Shown here piece after piece: positions 34,490 to 43,754 of a stretch of 56,563 bases of DNA (positions are counted from its first letter, which is position 1; the number at the start of each line of letters is the position of its first letter). The position numbers were made by a program, and so were the translations under genes. The notes under the pieces were generated by a model. The model did not search any database. It was not told the origin of the DNA and saw only the letters and a list, made by a program, of their open reading frames with translations. Source of the stretch: Paludibacteraceae bacterium (lineage in GTDB: Bacteria; Bacteroidota; Bacteroidia; Bacteroidales; Paludibacteraceae); the NCBI GenBank assembly GCA_017450685.1, contig JAFSTB010000022.1:1-56563 (forward strand), given 5' to 3'.

Positions 34490-35443
34490 ATGAAACACCC
34501 TATCTCCCTCTTCTTGCTAACCCTTGCTTGTGCTGCAATGATAATCGGTTGCAGCAAGTCCAAAGACGACCCGAAAGAGTCAGACGGCAATACCGAAAAC
34601 CAGGAAACGCAGTCACCAGCCATCCCTGAAGGTGCTCTTAATGGCGTTTTTTCGGTGGGCGAAGGCAAGAAAGTCGTTTTTTCAAAAGGCAATCTGCAAT
34701 ACAATGCGGTCTTGGGCGAACATGTCCGCGCCGATGGTACCAAAGCACCGGGTATGTGGCAATTGGCTGAAGAACAGTGGGAATGTCTTAAAGAAGATAA
34801 TGCTAAAGCCTCTGACTCTTACGATGGTTGGATCGACCTCTTCTGCTTCGGTGCTGACGGATGGAAAGGGGGAGTGAAAGAATATCAGCCATATAGCAAA
34901 AACGACCAACTGAACAACTTTATCTTAGGTAACGACGTTAAGGCAGGCCTGACAGGTGAATATGCCTATGCCGATTGGGGTATGTATAATGCCATATCCA
35001 ATGCAGGCAATAAGCCGGGACTATGGCGAACACTTACTTCTGCCGAATGGATATACCTGTTCACTGAGCGACCTAACGCACGCGAACTGTTCTCCAAAGC
35101 CTGTGTCAATGGTATCAACGGATATATATTGCTGCCCGACGACTGGATCCCTATCAGCGGATTGGAAGTCAAGGTGAGTCCTTCTACCTATGCCATCAAT
35201 TCGTTCACTGCCAACGAGTGGAATATAATGCAGACTTTCGGAGCCGTCTTCCTCCCCGCCGCCGGATATAGAAATGGTACATTAATGGCTTACGATAACC
35301 AAGCCGGACTCTATTGGTCGTCCACCGCTGACGATTATACCTATATCTACGCCATCGTCTTCAGCGAGTTCCACCTGTTTGAGCAAGGTGGCAGTCACCG
35401 CTCATTCGCTATCTCTGTCCGTCTCGTGCATGACATAGAGTAG
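34490..35443 (+). CDS. Lipoprotein with Fibrobacter-major-paralogue-like domain, function unknown
   Basis: 317 residues. Lipoprotein signal ending MIIGC, then an acidic Asp/Glu/Asn linker. The body has WRTLTSAEWIYLFTERPNA, GYILLPDDW, FLPAAGYRNG and YWSSTADD, a pattern seen in large families of surface lipoproteins in Bacteroidota and Fibrobacter (C-type-lectin-like fold by resemblance, which is inference). No function is established. It sits between the PPTase and lipoate ligase genes without obvious connection. Confidence 0.7.
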   Translation: MKHPISLFLLTLACAAMIIGCSKSKDDPKESDGNTENQETQSPAIPEGALNGVFSVGEGKKVVFSKGNLQYNAVLGEHVRADGTKAPGMWQLAEEQWECLKEDNAKASDSYDGWIDLFCFGADGWKGGVKEYQPYSKNDQLNNFILGNDVKAGLTGEYAYADWGMYNAISNAGNKPGLWRTLTSAEWIYLFTERPNARELFSKACVNGINGYILLPDDWIPISGLEVKVSPSTYAINSFTANEWNIMQTFGAVFLPAAGYRNGTLMAYDNQAGLYWSSTADDYTYIYAIVFSEFHLFEQGGSHRSFAISVRLVHDIE

Positions 35444-35465
35444 AAAACCTTAAAAGACAAGATAT

Positions 35466-36113
35466 ATGGTCTTACTCAATATGCCTGAAGGCAAGCGTTT
35501 AGATTGGTATCTGGCTCAAGAAGAACGGCTGGCAAAGGATGTGACGGAAGATACACTCTTCTTCTGGTCGGTCAGTCCTACGGTCATCTACGGCAGACAC
35601 CAGGTGTTGGAAAACGAGGTTAATATGACCTATTGCCAAGAGAACGGCATACAAGTCATTCAGCGCAAGAGCGGCGGCGGTTGTGTCTATGCCGACGAAG
35701 GCAACCTGATGATTTCCTATATCACCCCTTCTTTGCATGCCGAACAAGCCTTCCAATTTTTCCTCTCTATGCTCTCTTTCGCCTTGCGTCAGTTGGGCTA
35801 TCCGGCAGTGACCACCGCGCATAACGATGTGCTGATAGCAGGCAGGAAAGTGAGCGGCTCGGCATGTTATGCTCTGCCAACAGGCACTATTGTGCATGCC
35901 ACTATGATGTGGGATGTTAATGTAGAAGCACTGGAAAGAGCCATCACACCCTCTGTTGAGAAACTGCAAAAACATGCCGTGCAGTCGGTTCGTCAAAGAG
36001 TAACCAACCTCAAATCATTGTCAAACACCAATATTGTCAATATCAGCGAACTGCAACAAAGATTGGCTAAAGAGATGTTGAAATACACTGAAAAATTAAA
36101 TCCAATAGTTTAG
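35466..36113 (+). CDS. Lipoate--protein ligase A family protein
   Basis: Attaches lipoate to lipoyl domains. 215 residues. YGRHQVLENEVN, then RKSGGGCVYADEGNL, then DVLIAGRKVSGSA with the catalytic Lys all match the BPL/LplA/LipB fold. The usual C-terminal accessory domain is absent, so it could be the short LplA or an amidotransferase-like variant. No lipoylated enzyme genes are nearby. Confidence 0.85.
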   Translation: MVLLNMPEGKRLDWYLAQEERLAKDVTEDTLFFWSVSPTVIYGRHQVLENEVNMTYCQENGIQVIQRKSGGGCVYADEGNLMISYITPSLHAEQAFQFFLSMLSFALRQLGYPAVTTAHNDVLIAGRKVSGSACYALPTGTIVHATMMWDVNVEALERAITPSVEKLQKHAVQSVRQRVTNLKSLSNTNIVNISELQQRLAKEMLKYTEKLNPIV

Positions 36114-36129
36114 ATAAATTGAGTAGAAA

Positions 36130-36161
36130 TTTGTGCAATTGGGAATTTGCCACTACTTTTG
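36130..36161 (+). promoter_or_regulatory. Promoter of the structured-RNA / WG-protein unit
   Basis: TTTG at 36130-36133, 20 nt, TACTTTTG at 36154-36161. It lies about 300 nt before the next gene start, so transcription begins with a long untranslated stretch. Confidence 0.7.
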
Positions 36162-36167
36162 CGCAAA

Positions 36168-36437
36168 ATTATGACATATTGTAAGGCATCTTAAGCGCTA
36201 AGTTTTGGCGGATCGGAATCTCGCAAATTCAGAATTGAGCCACAAACATAGTGACAACGGATGTCCTCGTAAGGATATATGTATCCTTACCTCTTTAAGT
36301 AGTGTGGAATAAGTGTTCCGCATTATTGGGGTAGAGGTTATATATTCGGCGTGGGCTCGGCGTTGCTGTTTTTGGTTCAATAGGCAATGCGAGAGCCTCG
36401 ATTCGCGGAACAGCAATCTAAGTCCGCGTTTTTTGTT
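36168..36437 (+). ncRNA. Putative structured RNA or 5' leader with terminator
   Basis: No open frame. A perfect hairpin GTAAGGATA-TATG-TATCCTTAC lies at 36269-36290. GTTCCGC (36315-36321) pairs perfectly with GCGGAAC (36405-36411), enclosing a second stem (GGCTC-GCGTTGC at 36354-36366 with GCAATGC-GAGCC at 36384-36397). GTTCCGC can instead pair with GTGGAA just upstream, so two exclusive folds exist. GCGGA (36208) with TCCGC (36423) could close the whole molecule right before a T6 run (36429-36434). It could be 6S RNA or another stand-alone RNA, or an attenuator for the WG gene. No tmRNA, RNase P or SRP signature was found. Confidence 0.45.
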
Positions 36438-36464
36438 GTTATATCATCTTAAAATAGTTTTACT

Positions 36465-38210
36465 ATGAGGAAGGCTTTGTTTACTGTTTTATTGTTGAGT
36501 TTTCCGTTTTTATGTTTGCGTGCTCAACAGGTTGTTGCCAATCAAAGTGGCAAGTGTGGGTATATGGATGCCAACGGGAATATGTTGGTGCCGTATAAGT
36601 ACGATTTTATCTCCGATTTTGCCGATAACGGCACTGCTATCGTCAAGAAAGGGAGTAAGTTTGGAATGATTGATACCACAGGCACGGAGATCTTGCCGCT
36701 CAAATATACTGAGATAGGTAATGAGACCAACGGTTTGAGAATAGTGAAAAATAAAGACAAGCAAGGTCTTATCACAGCCGATGGAAAGTTGCTGCATAAG
36801 CCTCAGTACGCTTTCATTTACCCTTTCAATAGTCAAGGTATAGCCAAGGTGGTGGTGAAGAAAGGCAAGAAAGCCAAGATGCTGGATTTTAATAATACAT
36901 ATGCATTGTTGTCCAATACGGGCAAAGAAATATACAGAGGTAAAGGTTATCAGTTGCACTTGTTGGATTACGATCAACCGTATCAATCCATCTATGAGAT
37001 AGAGTCCGACACTCTGAATTTGTCGTCAGGTTATTTTTGCAATTTGAAGACGGATGTTTTTTATAATCTTCAAGGAGAACAGGTTCTGAATAAGAATATC
37101 CGCGAGTCGCTTTATAAGCAACTCTTTGGCAACAATGCATCCCAGAAGAAGGCTGCTAAATGGGTGACCAATAAAGAGATAACACCATTCAGTAACGACA
37201 TAGCGGCTTTGTACTATTCGCAGCAAACGGACAAAGAGCATGCAGTGGAGGCTGCTGCATATTTTGATTTGAAGAATCAGCGGCTGCTGTGGAACGCCAA
37301 GTCCACTTACCATAAGGTATGGGATAAGAAAAATAGAAAATGGACAGGTGAGAAAGACAGCGTTAAAGTGTCGCTTCTGAACTTCTCCGACGGTTTTGGT
37401 ATTGTGAGTATAACCGGGCATATAGATGCCGGTAATTGCGATATTTTGGTCAATAAAGAAGGTAAAGAAGTAGGTAGATATAAGGTGAAAAGTTGCTATC
37501 CGTACAAGTTCGGATACATGGTTAAGGCGGATGATAAGACAGGTTTGTATGGTGTGTTGGACACGACGCAGCAAGAGGTGATTCCCTTTGAGTATTGGCA
37601 GTGTAAGACTGCTGTCAATAAATACGGGATGTGGGCTTGCAAACATAAAGATAATAAATGGGGAATGGTCACTGTGGATGGAAAAGAAATAATACCTTTC
37701 CTGTATGATAACATCGTACAATGGCCTTTTGAGGAGTTGATGTATGTACGCAAAAACGGCAAATGGGGTGCATACGAGAGAGACAGTATGATATTGGACT
37801 GTTTATATGACTCGCTATATTCATACATAGACAATTCGTTCGTATATAAGTACGGCGACTTATATGGTGTGTATAGTCTTACTACTCACGCACTTTCGGA
37901 TGCTCATGACGGATATGAGGGTTGTTATATTGCTGATTCGGCATATCACGATAGTCAGATGCGTGAGTTCTATATCTTAGATTCCAAGGGTGTTAAGTTC
38001 TATGGCTATTTAGATGGTTTTGGTCAGAAGGTTATACCATTTATGTTCACTGATAGAGGTTTGGCTTATGAGGCATATAGATTATACCGTGATAAGCCTA
38101 CTCGTGAGTTCTCAAGCATAGATAGATATCGTTTGCGCCTTTACTTATCTCGTCGCAGTAGGACATACACTTTGGAACAGACAGTTCCTGCCGCTGACTG
38201 GGATTATTAA
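36465..38210 (+). CDS. Secreted WG-repeat protein
   Basis: 581 residues. Signal peptide MRKALFTVLLLSFPFLCLRAQ. The N-terminal ~130 residues are WG-type repeats (CGYMDANGNMLVPYKYDFIS, FGMIDTTGTEILPLKYTEI, QGLITADGKLL), and further copies occur at ~345-440 (GLYGVLDTTQQEVIPFEY, WGMVTVDGKEIIPFLYDNI). These repeats form beta-propeller-like surfaces, but no enzymatic motif is visible. First of three exported proteins (36465-40736) with small gaps, probably one operon behind the promoter at 36130. Confidence 0.85.
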   Translation: MRKALFTVLLLSFPFLCLRAQQVVANQSGKCGYMDANGNMLVPYKYDFISDFADNGTAIVKKGSKFGMIDTTGTEILPLKYTEIGNETNGLRIVKNKDKQGLITADGKLLHKPQYAFIYPFNSQGIAKVVVKKGKKAKMLDFNNTYALLSNTGKEIYRGKGYQLHLLDYDQPYQSIYEIESDTLNLSSGYFCNLKTDVFYNLQGEQVLNKNIRESLYKQLFGNNASQKKAAKWVTNKEITPFSNDIAALYYSQQTDKEHAVEAAAYFDLKNQRLLWNAKSTYHKVWDKKNRKWTGEKDSVKVSLLNFSDGFGIVSITGHIDAGNCDILVNKEGKEVGRYKVKSCYPYKFGYMVKADDKTGLYGVLDTTQQEVIPFEYWQCKTAVNKYGMWACKHKDNKWGMVTVDGKEIIPFLYDNIVQWPFEELMYVRKNGKWGAYERDSMILDCLYDSLYSYIDNSFVYKYGDLYGVYSLTTHALSDAHDGYEGCYIADSAYHDSQMREFYILDSKGVKFYGYLDGFGQKVIPFMFTDRGLAYEAYRLYRDKPTREFSSIDRYRLRLYLSRRSRTYTLEQTVPAADWDY

Positions 38211-38246
38211 GATCTTAAAAAATCAACAACTAATTATCAATACATT

Positions 38247-39476
38247 ATGAAACGATATATTATAATAGTTTTTTGTGCATTAGGTATGAGTCTGTCAGCA
38301 CAGGTACGCCATATCGATGATATCAATTATCAGCGCAGCAGCATTTATTCATTGCTTATCAATCATACCGAGCAAGACTATGGTACCAACATCGCGGATA
38401 TCTTTTTGGATATACCTTTGCCTGATAAGTATAATAATCACGATTTGAGTGTTAAGATAATCACGATTAACAAACGCACTCCTTTGAACGAGCGTGGTAA
38501 GGATTTTTTAGAGCGTAACGATGTGGCATCTCATTTGGTGGCTCGGTGGTTTAATCGCGACCCTTTCACGGGTGAGTGCAATATGGATTTGGTGTCCGAG
38601 CGCGCTCTGTATTCGGCATCGGAGTTCAGTCGCCAAATAGCCCAACACTCACTGCGTGGAAATGCGTTGCTGGAGGATGCCGACTCCAATGTGATAAAGA
38701 ACACCTTTGTCATAGTCAACGATATACGCTATATAGACAAAGAGAAAGCAGGTCGTATAGCAGGACTTATCTTTCAAGGGCTACTGATGGTGGCAGGTGG
38801 TGTTGCCTCAGGTATGAGCGGAACGAATATGTCAAGTTCTTTCAACGATTTAGGTGATAGTATGAACCAGTTGATGCAGACACTTAAAGGCTTTAAGGTG
38901 AAAGTGCGTACACATCTGTATCAGTTGCAATGGGACGAGGCTATTGCCACAGAGTTTTATGAAACGATGTATTCCGCCGAACCTAATGAAGAGAAGGTGA
39001 AGTTGTTTGACAAAAACCGCAAGAAGTTCCGTTTGCAATATATAGGTTCGCAGTTGTCGAGTGGTTCGGACGTTAGTTTCATTGGTGTCAATCTGAGTAG
39101 TCCTGACGAGATGATACGCAAGGCTTGTACGCGTGCTATTGATGAAAATGTGGCGAATTTGGCAAAGAACTTTGAGGTGTTCAAAGTGAAGGTGCCTATC
39201 AGTAACGCTTCGCCCATTCAAGCACCAATAGGCAAGAAAGAAGAGATATCGGAAAACAGTCGCTTTGAGGTGTTGGAAGCACATGAGAATGATGGGAAGA
39301 TAAATTATCACCGTGTGGCTGTTATCCGTCCTATCAAAGGGCAGATATGGGATAACCGATATATGTCGGTGGAAGAAGGTGCAACAGGCTCAACGCTTAA
39401 CTACACCACTTTTCAGAAAGTGAGCGGAGGCGAGATAGCCAGAGGTATGCTGATTCGTGAAATTTCTAAAAAATAA
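38247..39476 (+). CDS. Exported protein of unknown function
   Basis: 409 residues. Signal peptide MKRYIIIVFCALGMSLSAQ. I do not recognise the family. The body contains a hydrophobic Gly/Met stretch around residues 170-195 (AGLIFQGLLMVAGGVASGMS), which could insert in a membrane. The rest is mixed charged helix and strand. Translation starts 36 nt after the WG protein and ends 6 nt before the collagen-like gene, so it is surely co-expressed with both. Confidence 0.75.
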   Translation: MKRYIIIVFCALGMSLSAQVRHIDDINYQRSSIYSLLINHTEQDYGTNIADIFLDIPLPDKYNNHDLSVKIITINKRTPLNERGKDFLERNDVASHLVARWFNRDPFTGECNMDLVSERALYSASEFSRQIAQHSLRGNALLEDADSNVIKNTFVIVNDIRYIDKEKAGRIAGLIFQGLLMVAGGVASGMSGTNMSSSFNDLGDSMNQLMQTLKGFKVKVRTHLYQLQWDEAIATEFYETMYSAEPNEEKVKLFDKNRKKFRLQYIGSQLSSGSDVSFIGVNLSSPDEMIRKACTRAIDENVANLAKNFEVFKVKVPISNASPIQAPIGKKEEISENSRFEVLEAHENDGKINYHRVAVIRPIKGQIWDNRYMSVEEGATGSTLNYTTFQKVSGGEIARGMLIREISKK

Positions 39477-39482
39477 GATCAT

Positions 39483-40736
39483 ATGAAAAATGCACTTTCT
39501 CTTGCGGTATTGCTTTTGATATTCAGTGCCGGTTATGCAGTTGCTCAACCCCCGAAAAAACAGACGGTGGATGTGTCTGCAAATGAGAATATACAGAATA
39601 AGACTCTTTATGGCAATATAGAAGTACAAAACAAAGAGGATAAAACCTCGCTCGGCAAAGCATTGTCATCACTTATCCTGTCAGTGGTTAAACGTAACGC
39701 GAAAGGTGAGATAGAGCAGTTTGTATTGGATAAAGGCAGAACGATAACTGACGACTACTCCGCAATGCTCACTTTCCCAGACCTGCATGAGAGTTATATT
39801 GTCAATTATATCTACGAACAGAAGAAATATCCGAAGTTTAATATGAAGAAAGATGATATCAATCAGTTTGTTCTTCGTAAAGCAAAAGATGGTTGGGACT
39901 ACTCTTTGGCGGTTAAGAATAGAAAAGGGAAGATAGTTCTTATGTCCGATTTCTTGATTGGTTCCGTTTCTTCCAATGTGCTTGTAACGGGTGAGATTAG
40001 TGATGGCAGTCTGACTGCTAAGTTCCACGGTAAATCCACTGACTATCTGACCGGTAAGATACCGACCAAAGGCAGCCTTCATTTGCAATTGTCCAAATCG
40101 AGCGTAGCAACTGATGTACCTTACCAAATAACCTTCCCTAATGAGATTGGTTGGTATGGTACTAACGGCGTTTTTGTAGTAGAAAAAGCCTCTGAGTTTA
40201 AGGGTCAGTACTGTCGTGTTACCGAACTGCTGAGTGCGAGGTCGTGGTACGCCCGCTATCCATTGACTATCAATGCTTCCGGTAAGAATGGCAGTAATGG
40301 CAGAAACGGCTATTCGGGTGCAAACGGAATAAACTCGTATTCGTATAAGGATAAGAACGGCAATTATCATACTATTAACGGTACTTGTGGTAGCCGTGGC
40401 GGCAATGGCGGAGATGGCGAAGATGGTGATGATGGCGGCAATATAATTGTCTATTTAGATAATACGATGTTGAAAACAGATGTCACTTTGCTCTCTAATG
40501 GCGGTAAAGGCGGCAGTGGCGGCAGAGGCGGTTCTGGCGGAGTGCATGGCGCAGGAAGCGGCTGCTATGGAGTAGCAGCAAGCGGTGCTAATGGTAGAAA
40601 CGGAAAAGATGGAAAGAAAGGCGAATACCACCTCATACCTATTGATGCTGCACCAATAAAAGATTTGCACAAAAGAGTAACAGTCTATACCCATGAACCG
40701 TCTATCTCACTATATAGGACGGTGAAGAAAAAGTGA
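39483..40736 (+). CDS. Exported protein with collagen-like Gly-X-Y domain
   Basis: 417 residues. Signal peptide MKNALSLAVLLLIFSAGYAVAQ. Residues 1-260 are an unrecognised domain. Residues ~265-380 carry three runs of Gly-X-Y triplets (GKNGSNGRNGYSGANG; GGNGGDGEDGDDGG; GANGRNGKDGKKG) separated by short ordered pieces, one with a Cys and the spacer GVHGAGSGCYG. Unlike animal collagen there is almost no proline. A short tail follows. Such domains give rigid surface fibres in bacteria. Starts 6 nt after the preceding gene. Confidence 0.75.
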   Translation: MKNALSLAVLLLIFSAGYAVAQPPKKQTVDVSANENIQNKTLYGNIEVQNKEDKTSLGKALSSLILSVVKRNAKGEIEQFVLDKGRTITDDYSAMLTFPDLHESYIVNYIYEQKKYPKFNMKKDDINQFVLRKAKDGWDYSLAVKNRKGKIVLMSDFLIGSVSSNVLVTGEISDGSLTAKFHGKSTDYLTGKIPTKGSLHLQLSKSSVATDVPYQITFPNEIGWYGTNGVFVVEKASEFKGQYCRVTELLSARSWYARYPLTINASGKNGSNGRNGYSGANGINSYSYKDKNGNYHTINGTCGSRGGNGGDGEDGDDGGNIIVYLDNTMLKTDVTLLSNGGKGGSGGRGGSGGVHGAGSGCYGVAASGANGRNGKDGKKGEYHLIPIDAAPIKDLHKRVTVYTHEPSISLYRTVKKK

Positions 40737-40761
40737 TTTTCCCAATAGGTTGGTATTGCTG

Positions 40762-40783
40762 AGGTCGGGCAAAAGTCCGACCT
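40762..40783 (+). terminator. Possible weak terminator hairpin
   Basis: AGGTCGG (40762-40768) pairs with CCGACCT (40777-40783) around an 8-nt loop, followed by TTGTATT. The T tract is poor, so read-through into the porin gene is likely. Confidence 0.4.
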
Positions 40784-40812
40784 TTGTATTGTCAATAAGA
40801 AAGAACGAAAAA

Positions 40813-42357
40813 ATGCAAAGATATATACTTATCATATCAACCATTTGGCTGTTTATCAGTCAGGTAAACGCCCAGCAAACGGATTCAATCAAAATCAGTG
40901 CAGACGATTTTCAACGCCTTATGCAGCGTGTGGAGCGTTTAGAGCAGCAACAACGCCAATCCCAACAAATGGGGATAGATGCTCGTACCGGTGCCACGCA
41001 GCGTGTTGATGGTAAGACGGGTGCAACAGCACCAACACAGGCTTCGCAATCGCAGAAAAAGACCTTAGCCAAAGATACCACCGGTTCGCGTGTTCCGCGT
41101 TGGATACATAACCGTCTCACTATCGGCGGCTACGGTGAGGTGAGTGCCAAGTACTGCTATTATTCCAACAACTACCTCCGCTATGGTATGAATGCCCAAA
41201 AATACAAGAACGACCGTTATGGTGAGGTGGATCTGCCGCACGTGGTCATCTTCTTGGGTTACGACTTCGGCAAAGGGTGGAGTATGGGTACGGAGATAGA
41301 GTTCGAGCACGGCGGTACGGAGAGTGCCATAGAGATAGAAGAGGAAGAGGGTGGTGAGTATGAAAGTGAAGTGGAAAGAGGCGGTGAGGTGGCTTTGGAG
41401 CAGTTCTGGTTGCAGAAACGCTTTAACGACTATGCCGTCATTCGTGCCGGTATGCAAGTGGTGCCGGTAGGCGGATTGAACGCTAATCATGAATCAACAC
41501 AGTTCTTTGGTGTCTATCGCCCCGAAGGCGAATATACAATCTTACCTTCCACATGGCATGAGGTGGCTCTCACTTTTATGGGCAAGACACCCTTCGGCTT
41601 GCACTATCAGGCGATGTTGCTTCCCGGCTTGGATTCTGACCGCTTCAATCGTAAGAACTGGGTTAAATCAGGTGCCGGCAGCCCTTACGAGTTTAAGATT
41701 GCCAATGTATGGGCAGGTGCTTTGAGGCTCGATTATACCGGTGTCAAAGGGTTGCGTCTCTCCGTGTCAGGCTATGCCGGCGAATCGTTCCGCAACACAC
41801 TGAGCAAAAGCAGCGGTGAGTTGGAAAACAGCGATACCTACAAAAAAGTGAAAGGTATAGTGAGTATCGGCAGTTTTGACTTCGCCTATGACGACCATAA
41901 CTGGATAGCACGCGGCAATGTTACCTACGGTCATCTGAGCGATGCCGCACTCATCTCCAAATACAACATCGGTATGCGCAAAGGCAGTGTGAGCAGCAAA
42001 CAATGGGTGGCAAGTGATGCTCTGGCAGTAGGTGCAGAGGTGGGGTACGACTTCTTCCATTTCAACGACCGACTGCAAGAGAAGAACATGCGCTTCTATC
42101 TCTTCTGCCGCTATGACTACTACGACTCTATGTTCCGCTACGACGGAAAGAAAGACTATACCTATGCTTGGTGCGGCAGACATAAAGCCACAGTGGGTAT
42201 CAACTATTTCCCCATCAAACAGATAGCCGTGAAGGCGGAGTTCGCTTACGCCGTACTCAACCCCGGTATCAAACAGGACGGCTCAAAAGGAAAGATCTTC
42301 AACGACGAACCGTATATAGCCGTGGGAATAGCCTATAGCGGTATGTTCCGTTTGTAA
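40813..42357 (+). CDS. Outer-membrane porin-like beta-barrel protein
   Basis: 514 residues from the ATG at 40813, which gives a clean signal peptide (MQRYILIISTIWLFISQVNAQ). A short coiled coil (ADDFQRLMQRVERLEQQQRQ) precedes a barrel with alternating strands (RLTIGGYGEVSAKY, VVIFLGYDFGKGWSMGTEIEFEHGG) resembling phosphate-selective-type porins. An acidic EIEEEEGGEYESEVERG loop may bind cations. Its place before imelysin and a di-haem enzyme suggests a route for iron or haem across the outer membrane (inference). Confidence 0.75.
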   Translation: MQRYILIISTIWLFISQVNAQQTDSIKISADDFQRLMQRVERLEQQQRQSQQMGIDARTGATQRVDGKTGATAPTQASQSQKKTLAKDTTGSRVPRWIHNRLTIGGYGEVSAKYCYYSNNYLRYGMNAQKYKNDRYGEVDLPHVVIFLGYDFGKGWSMGTEIEFEHGGTESAIEIEEEEGGEYESEVERGGEVALEQFWLQKRFNDYAVIRAGMQVVPVGGLNANHESTQFFGVYRPEGEYTILPSTWHEVALTFMGKTPFGLHYQAMLLPGLDSDRFNRKNWVKSGAGSPYEFKIANVWAGALRLDYTGVKGLRLSVSGYAGESFRNTLSKSSGELENSDTYKKVKGIVSIGSFDFAYDDHNWIARGNVTYGHLSDAALISKYNIGMRKGSVSSKQWVASDALAVGAEVGYDFFHFNDRLQEKNMRFYLFCRYDYYDSMFRYDGKKDYTYAWCGRHKATVGINYFPIKQIAVKAEFAYAVLNPGIKQDGSKGKIFNDEPYIAVGIAYSGMFRL

Positions 42358-42384
42358 CAAGTACAACAAAAATCAATAAATACT

Positions 42385-43578
42385 ATGAAAAAAGTTTTCA
42401 CTTATGCTCTTTGTGGCTTGATGGCAGCAGGTCTGCTGACTGCTTGCAAAGACAACGGTAACGATGGTAACAACGGTAACCAAAACACTGAATCGCAAAA
42501 AGAGCAGATGCTCAAAGCGGCTATGACACCCTACGTTGAGAACACCGTCATAGCCACCTATCGCTCTATGGCAGACGAAGGACTGCAGTTGCTCTCTGAA
42601 TTTGAAGGTATATTAGAGGCTGTTGATAATGGTGATGACTACTCACAGTTGATGGTTCAAGCCGGTCAGTCATGGCGCGCTATGCGTAAGTACTGGGAGC
42701 AGAGTGAAGCCTTCCTCTATGGTCCTGCAGCCGCACATAATATCGACCCTCATATCGACTCATGGCCACTCGACTTCAACGCTATGAACTCACTGCTTAA
42801 CAACGCCCAACAGATGGCTGACATAGAAGCAGAAGGTGGTGCGTATGTGGGTGAGAAACTGGGATACGCACTCAAAGGCTTCCACGCCGCTGAGTATTTC
42901 CTCTTTGAGAGTGAGATAGTATCCGGTCGAGCTGTGGGTACCGGTCGCCCTCACGCCATTAACCTCAAACGCGCAGAAGCCGTCTATCTGGTGGGTATAG
43001 TGGAAGACTTGGCACAACAGGCTATCCTGCTTGAAGACTGCTGGGCAGGAGGCGTGGACGAACAGAAAACAGCCATCCTTGAAGAGGCTGAGTTGGGCTA
43101 CGAAGAGAACTACGGCAACTATATGATCAATGCCGGTAAGGCAGGATCACTGTATGTCACCTATCAAGATGCTGCCGAAGAGGTGATAGCAGGTTGTGTG
43201 GATATAGCAGGCGAGGTGGCTGACCTCAAAATGGGTAACCCCTACCTGAGCAATTCAGATGAAGAACGCGACTATATAGAGTCTCCTTACAGTTGCACCT
43301 CCACCATCGACTTCGCCGACAACATACGCTCTATCTACCACTCCTATTGCGGTGCTAAGGATGGTGACGCGTCTATCTCTGAATATATCAAAACTCAGAA
43401 TGCTGACCTTGACCAACAAGTGCGCAACGCTATCAACGAAGCCATCGTTGCCATTGAAGCAATAGAGAACTTCGAGTCAAGCGCCAAAGATAACCCGTTA
43501 GTGAAAACGGCTATCGACAATGTGAGTGCTTTGGAGCAGATACTCGACGAAGAGGTGATGGCTCTACTCGCTGAATAA
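42385..43578 (+). CDS. Imelysin family lipoprotein (iron-binding, EfeO/IrpA-like)
   Basis: 397 residues. The lipoprotein signal ends LLTACKDNG. The imelysin GxHxxE motif reads GFHAAEYFLFES, and HNIDPHIDSWPLD is also family-typical. Imelysin proteins are periplasmic or surface iron-uptake factors rather than proteases. Lies 28 nt after the porin and precedes the di-haem oxidoreductase, as in other Bacteroidota iron loci. Confidence 0.88.
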   Translation: MKKVFTYALCGLMAAGLLTACKDNGNDGNNGNQNTESQKEQMLKAAMTPYVENTVIATYRSMADEGLQLLSEFEGILEAVDNGDDYSQLMVQAGQSWRAMRKYWEQSEAFLYGPAAAHNIDPHIDSWPLDFNAMNSLLNNAQQMADIEAEGGAYVGEKLGYALKGFHAAEYFLFESEIVSGRAVGTGRPHAINLKRAEAVYLVGIVEDLAQQAILLEDCWAGGVDEQKTAILEEAELGYEENYGNYMINAGKAGSLYVTYQDAAEEVIAGCVDIAGEVADLKMGNPYLSNSDEERDYIESPYSCTSTIDFADNIRSIYHSYCGAKDGDASISEYIKTQNADLDQQVRNAINEAIVAIEAIENFESSAKDNPLVKTAIDNVSALEQILDEEVMALLAE

Positions 43579-43632
43579 AACGTAGAAAAGAACTACGTAT
43601 AAATCAAATAATGAATAGTATAGTAAACAGGA

Positions 43633-43660
43633 CTCTATGCCGTCGGGAGACGGCGTAGAG
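43633..43660 (+). other. Intra-operon hairpin between imelysin and di-haem oxidoreductase genes
   Basis: CTCTATGCCGTC (43633-43644), loop GGGA, GACGGCGTAGAG (43649-43660): a 12-bp stem with one wobble pair. It is not followed by a T run, so it is more likely an mRNA stability or processing element than a terminator. It lies in the 176-nt gap 43579-43754. Confidence 0.6.
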
Positions 43661-43754
43661 TTCAACGGCAAAATAATGTCGCTGCTGTCTATTCAACCTT
43701 ACTCTCGAAAAAAAGAACATTATATTGGCATAGAAATTAAAAATTTACGATACC

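Noticed and set aside
36168..36437. tmRNA, RNase P RNA or SRP RNA at this locus
   Set aside because: I looked for a tag-peptide frame with tRNA-like ends, RNase P core words and the GGAAGGAAGCAG-type SRP loop and found none.
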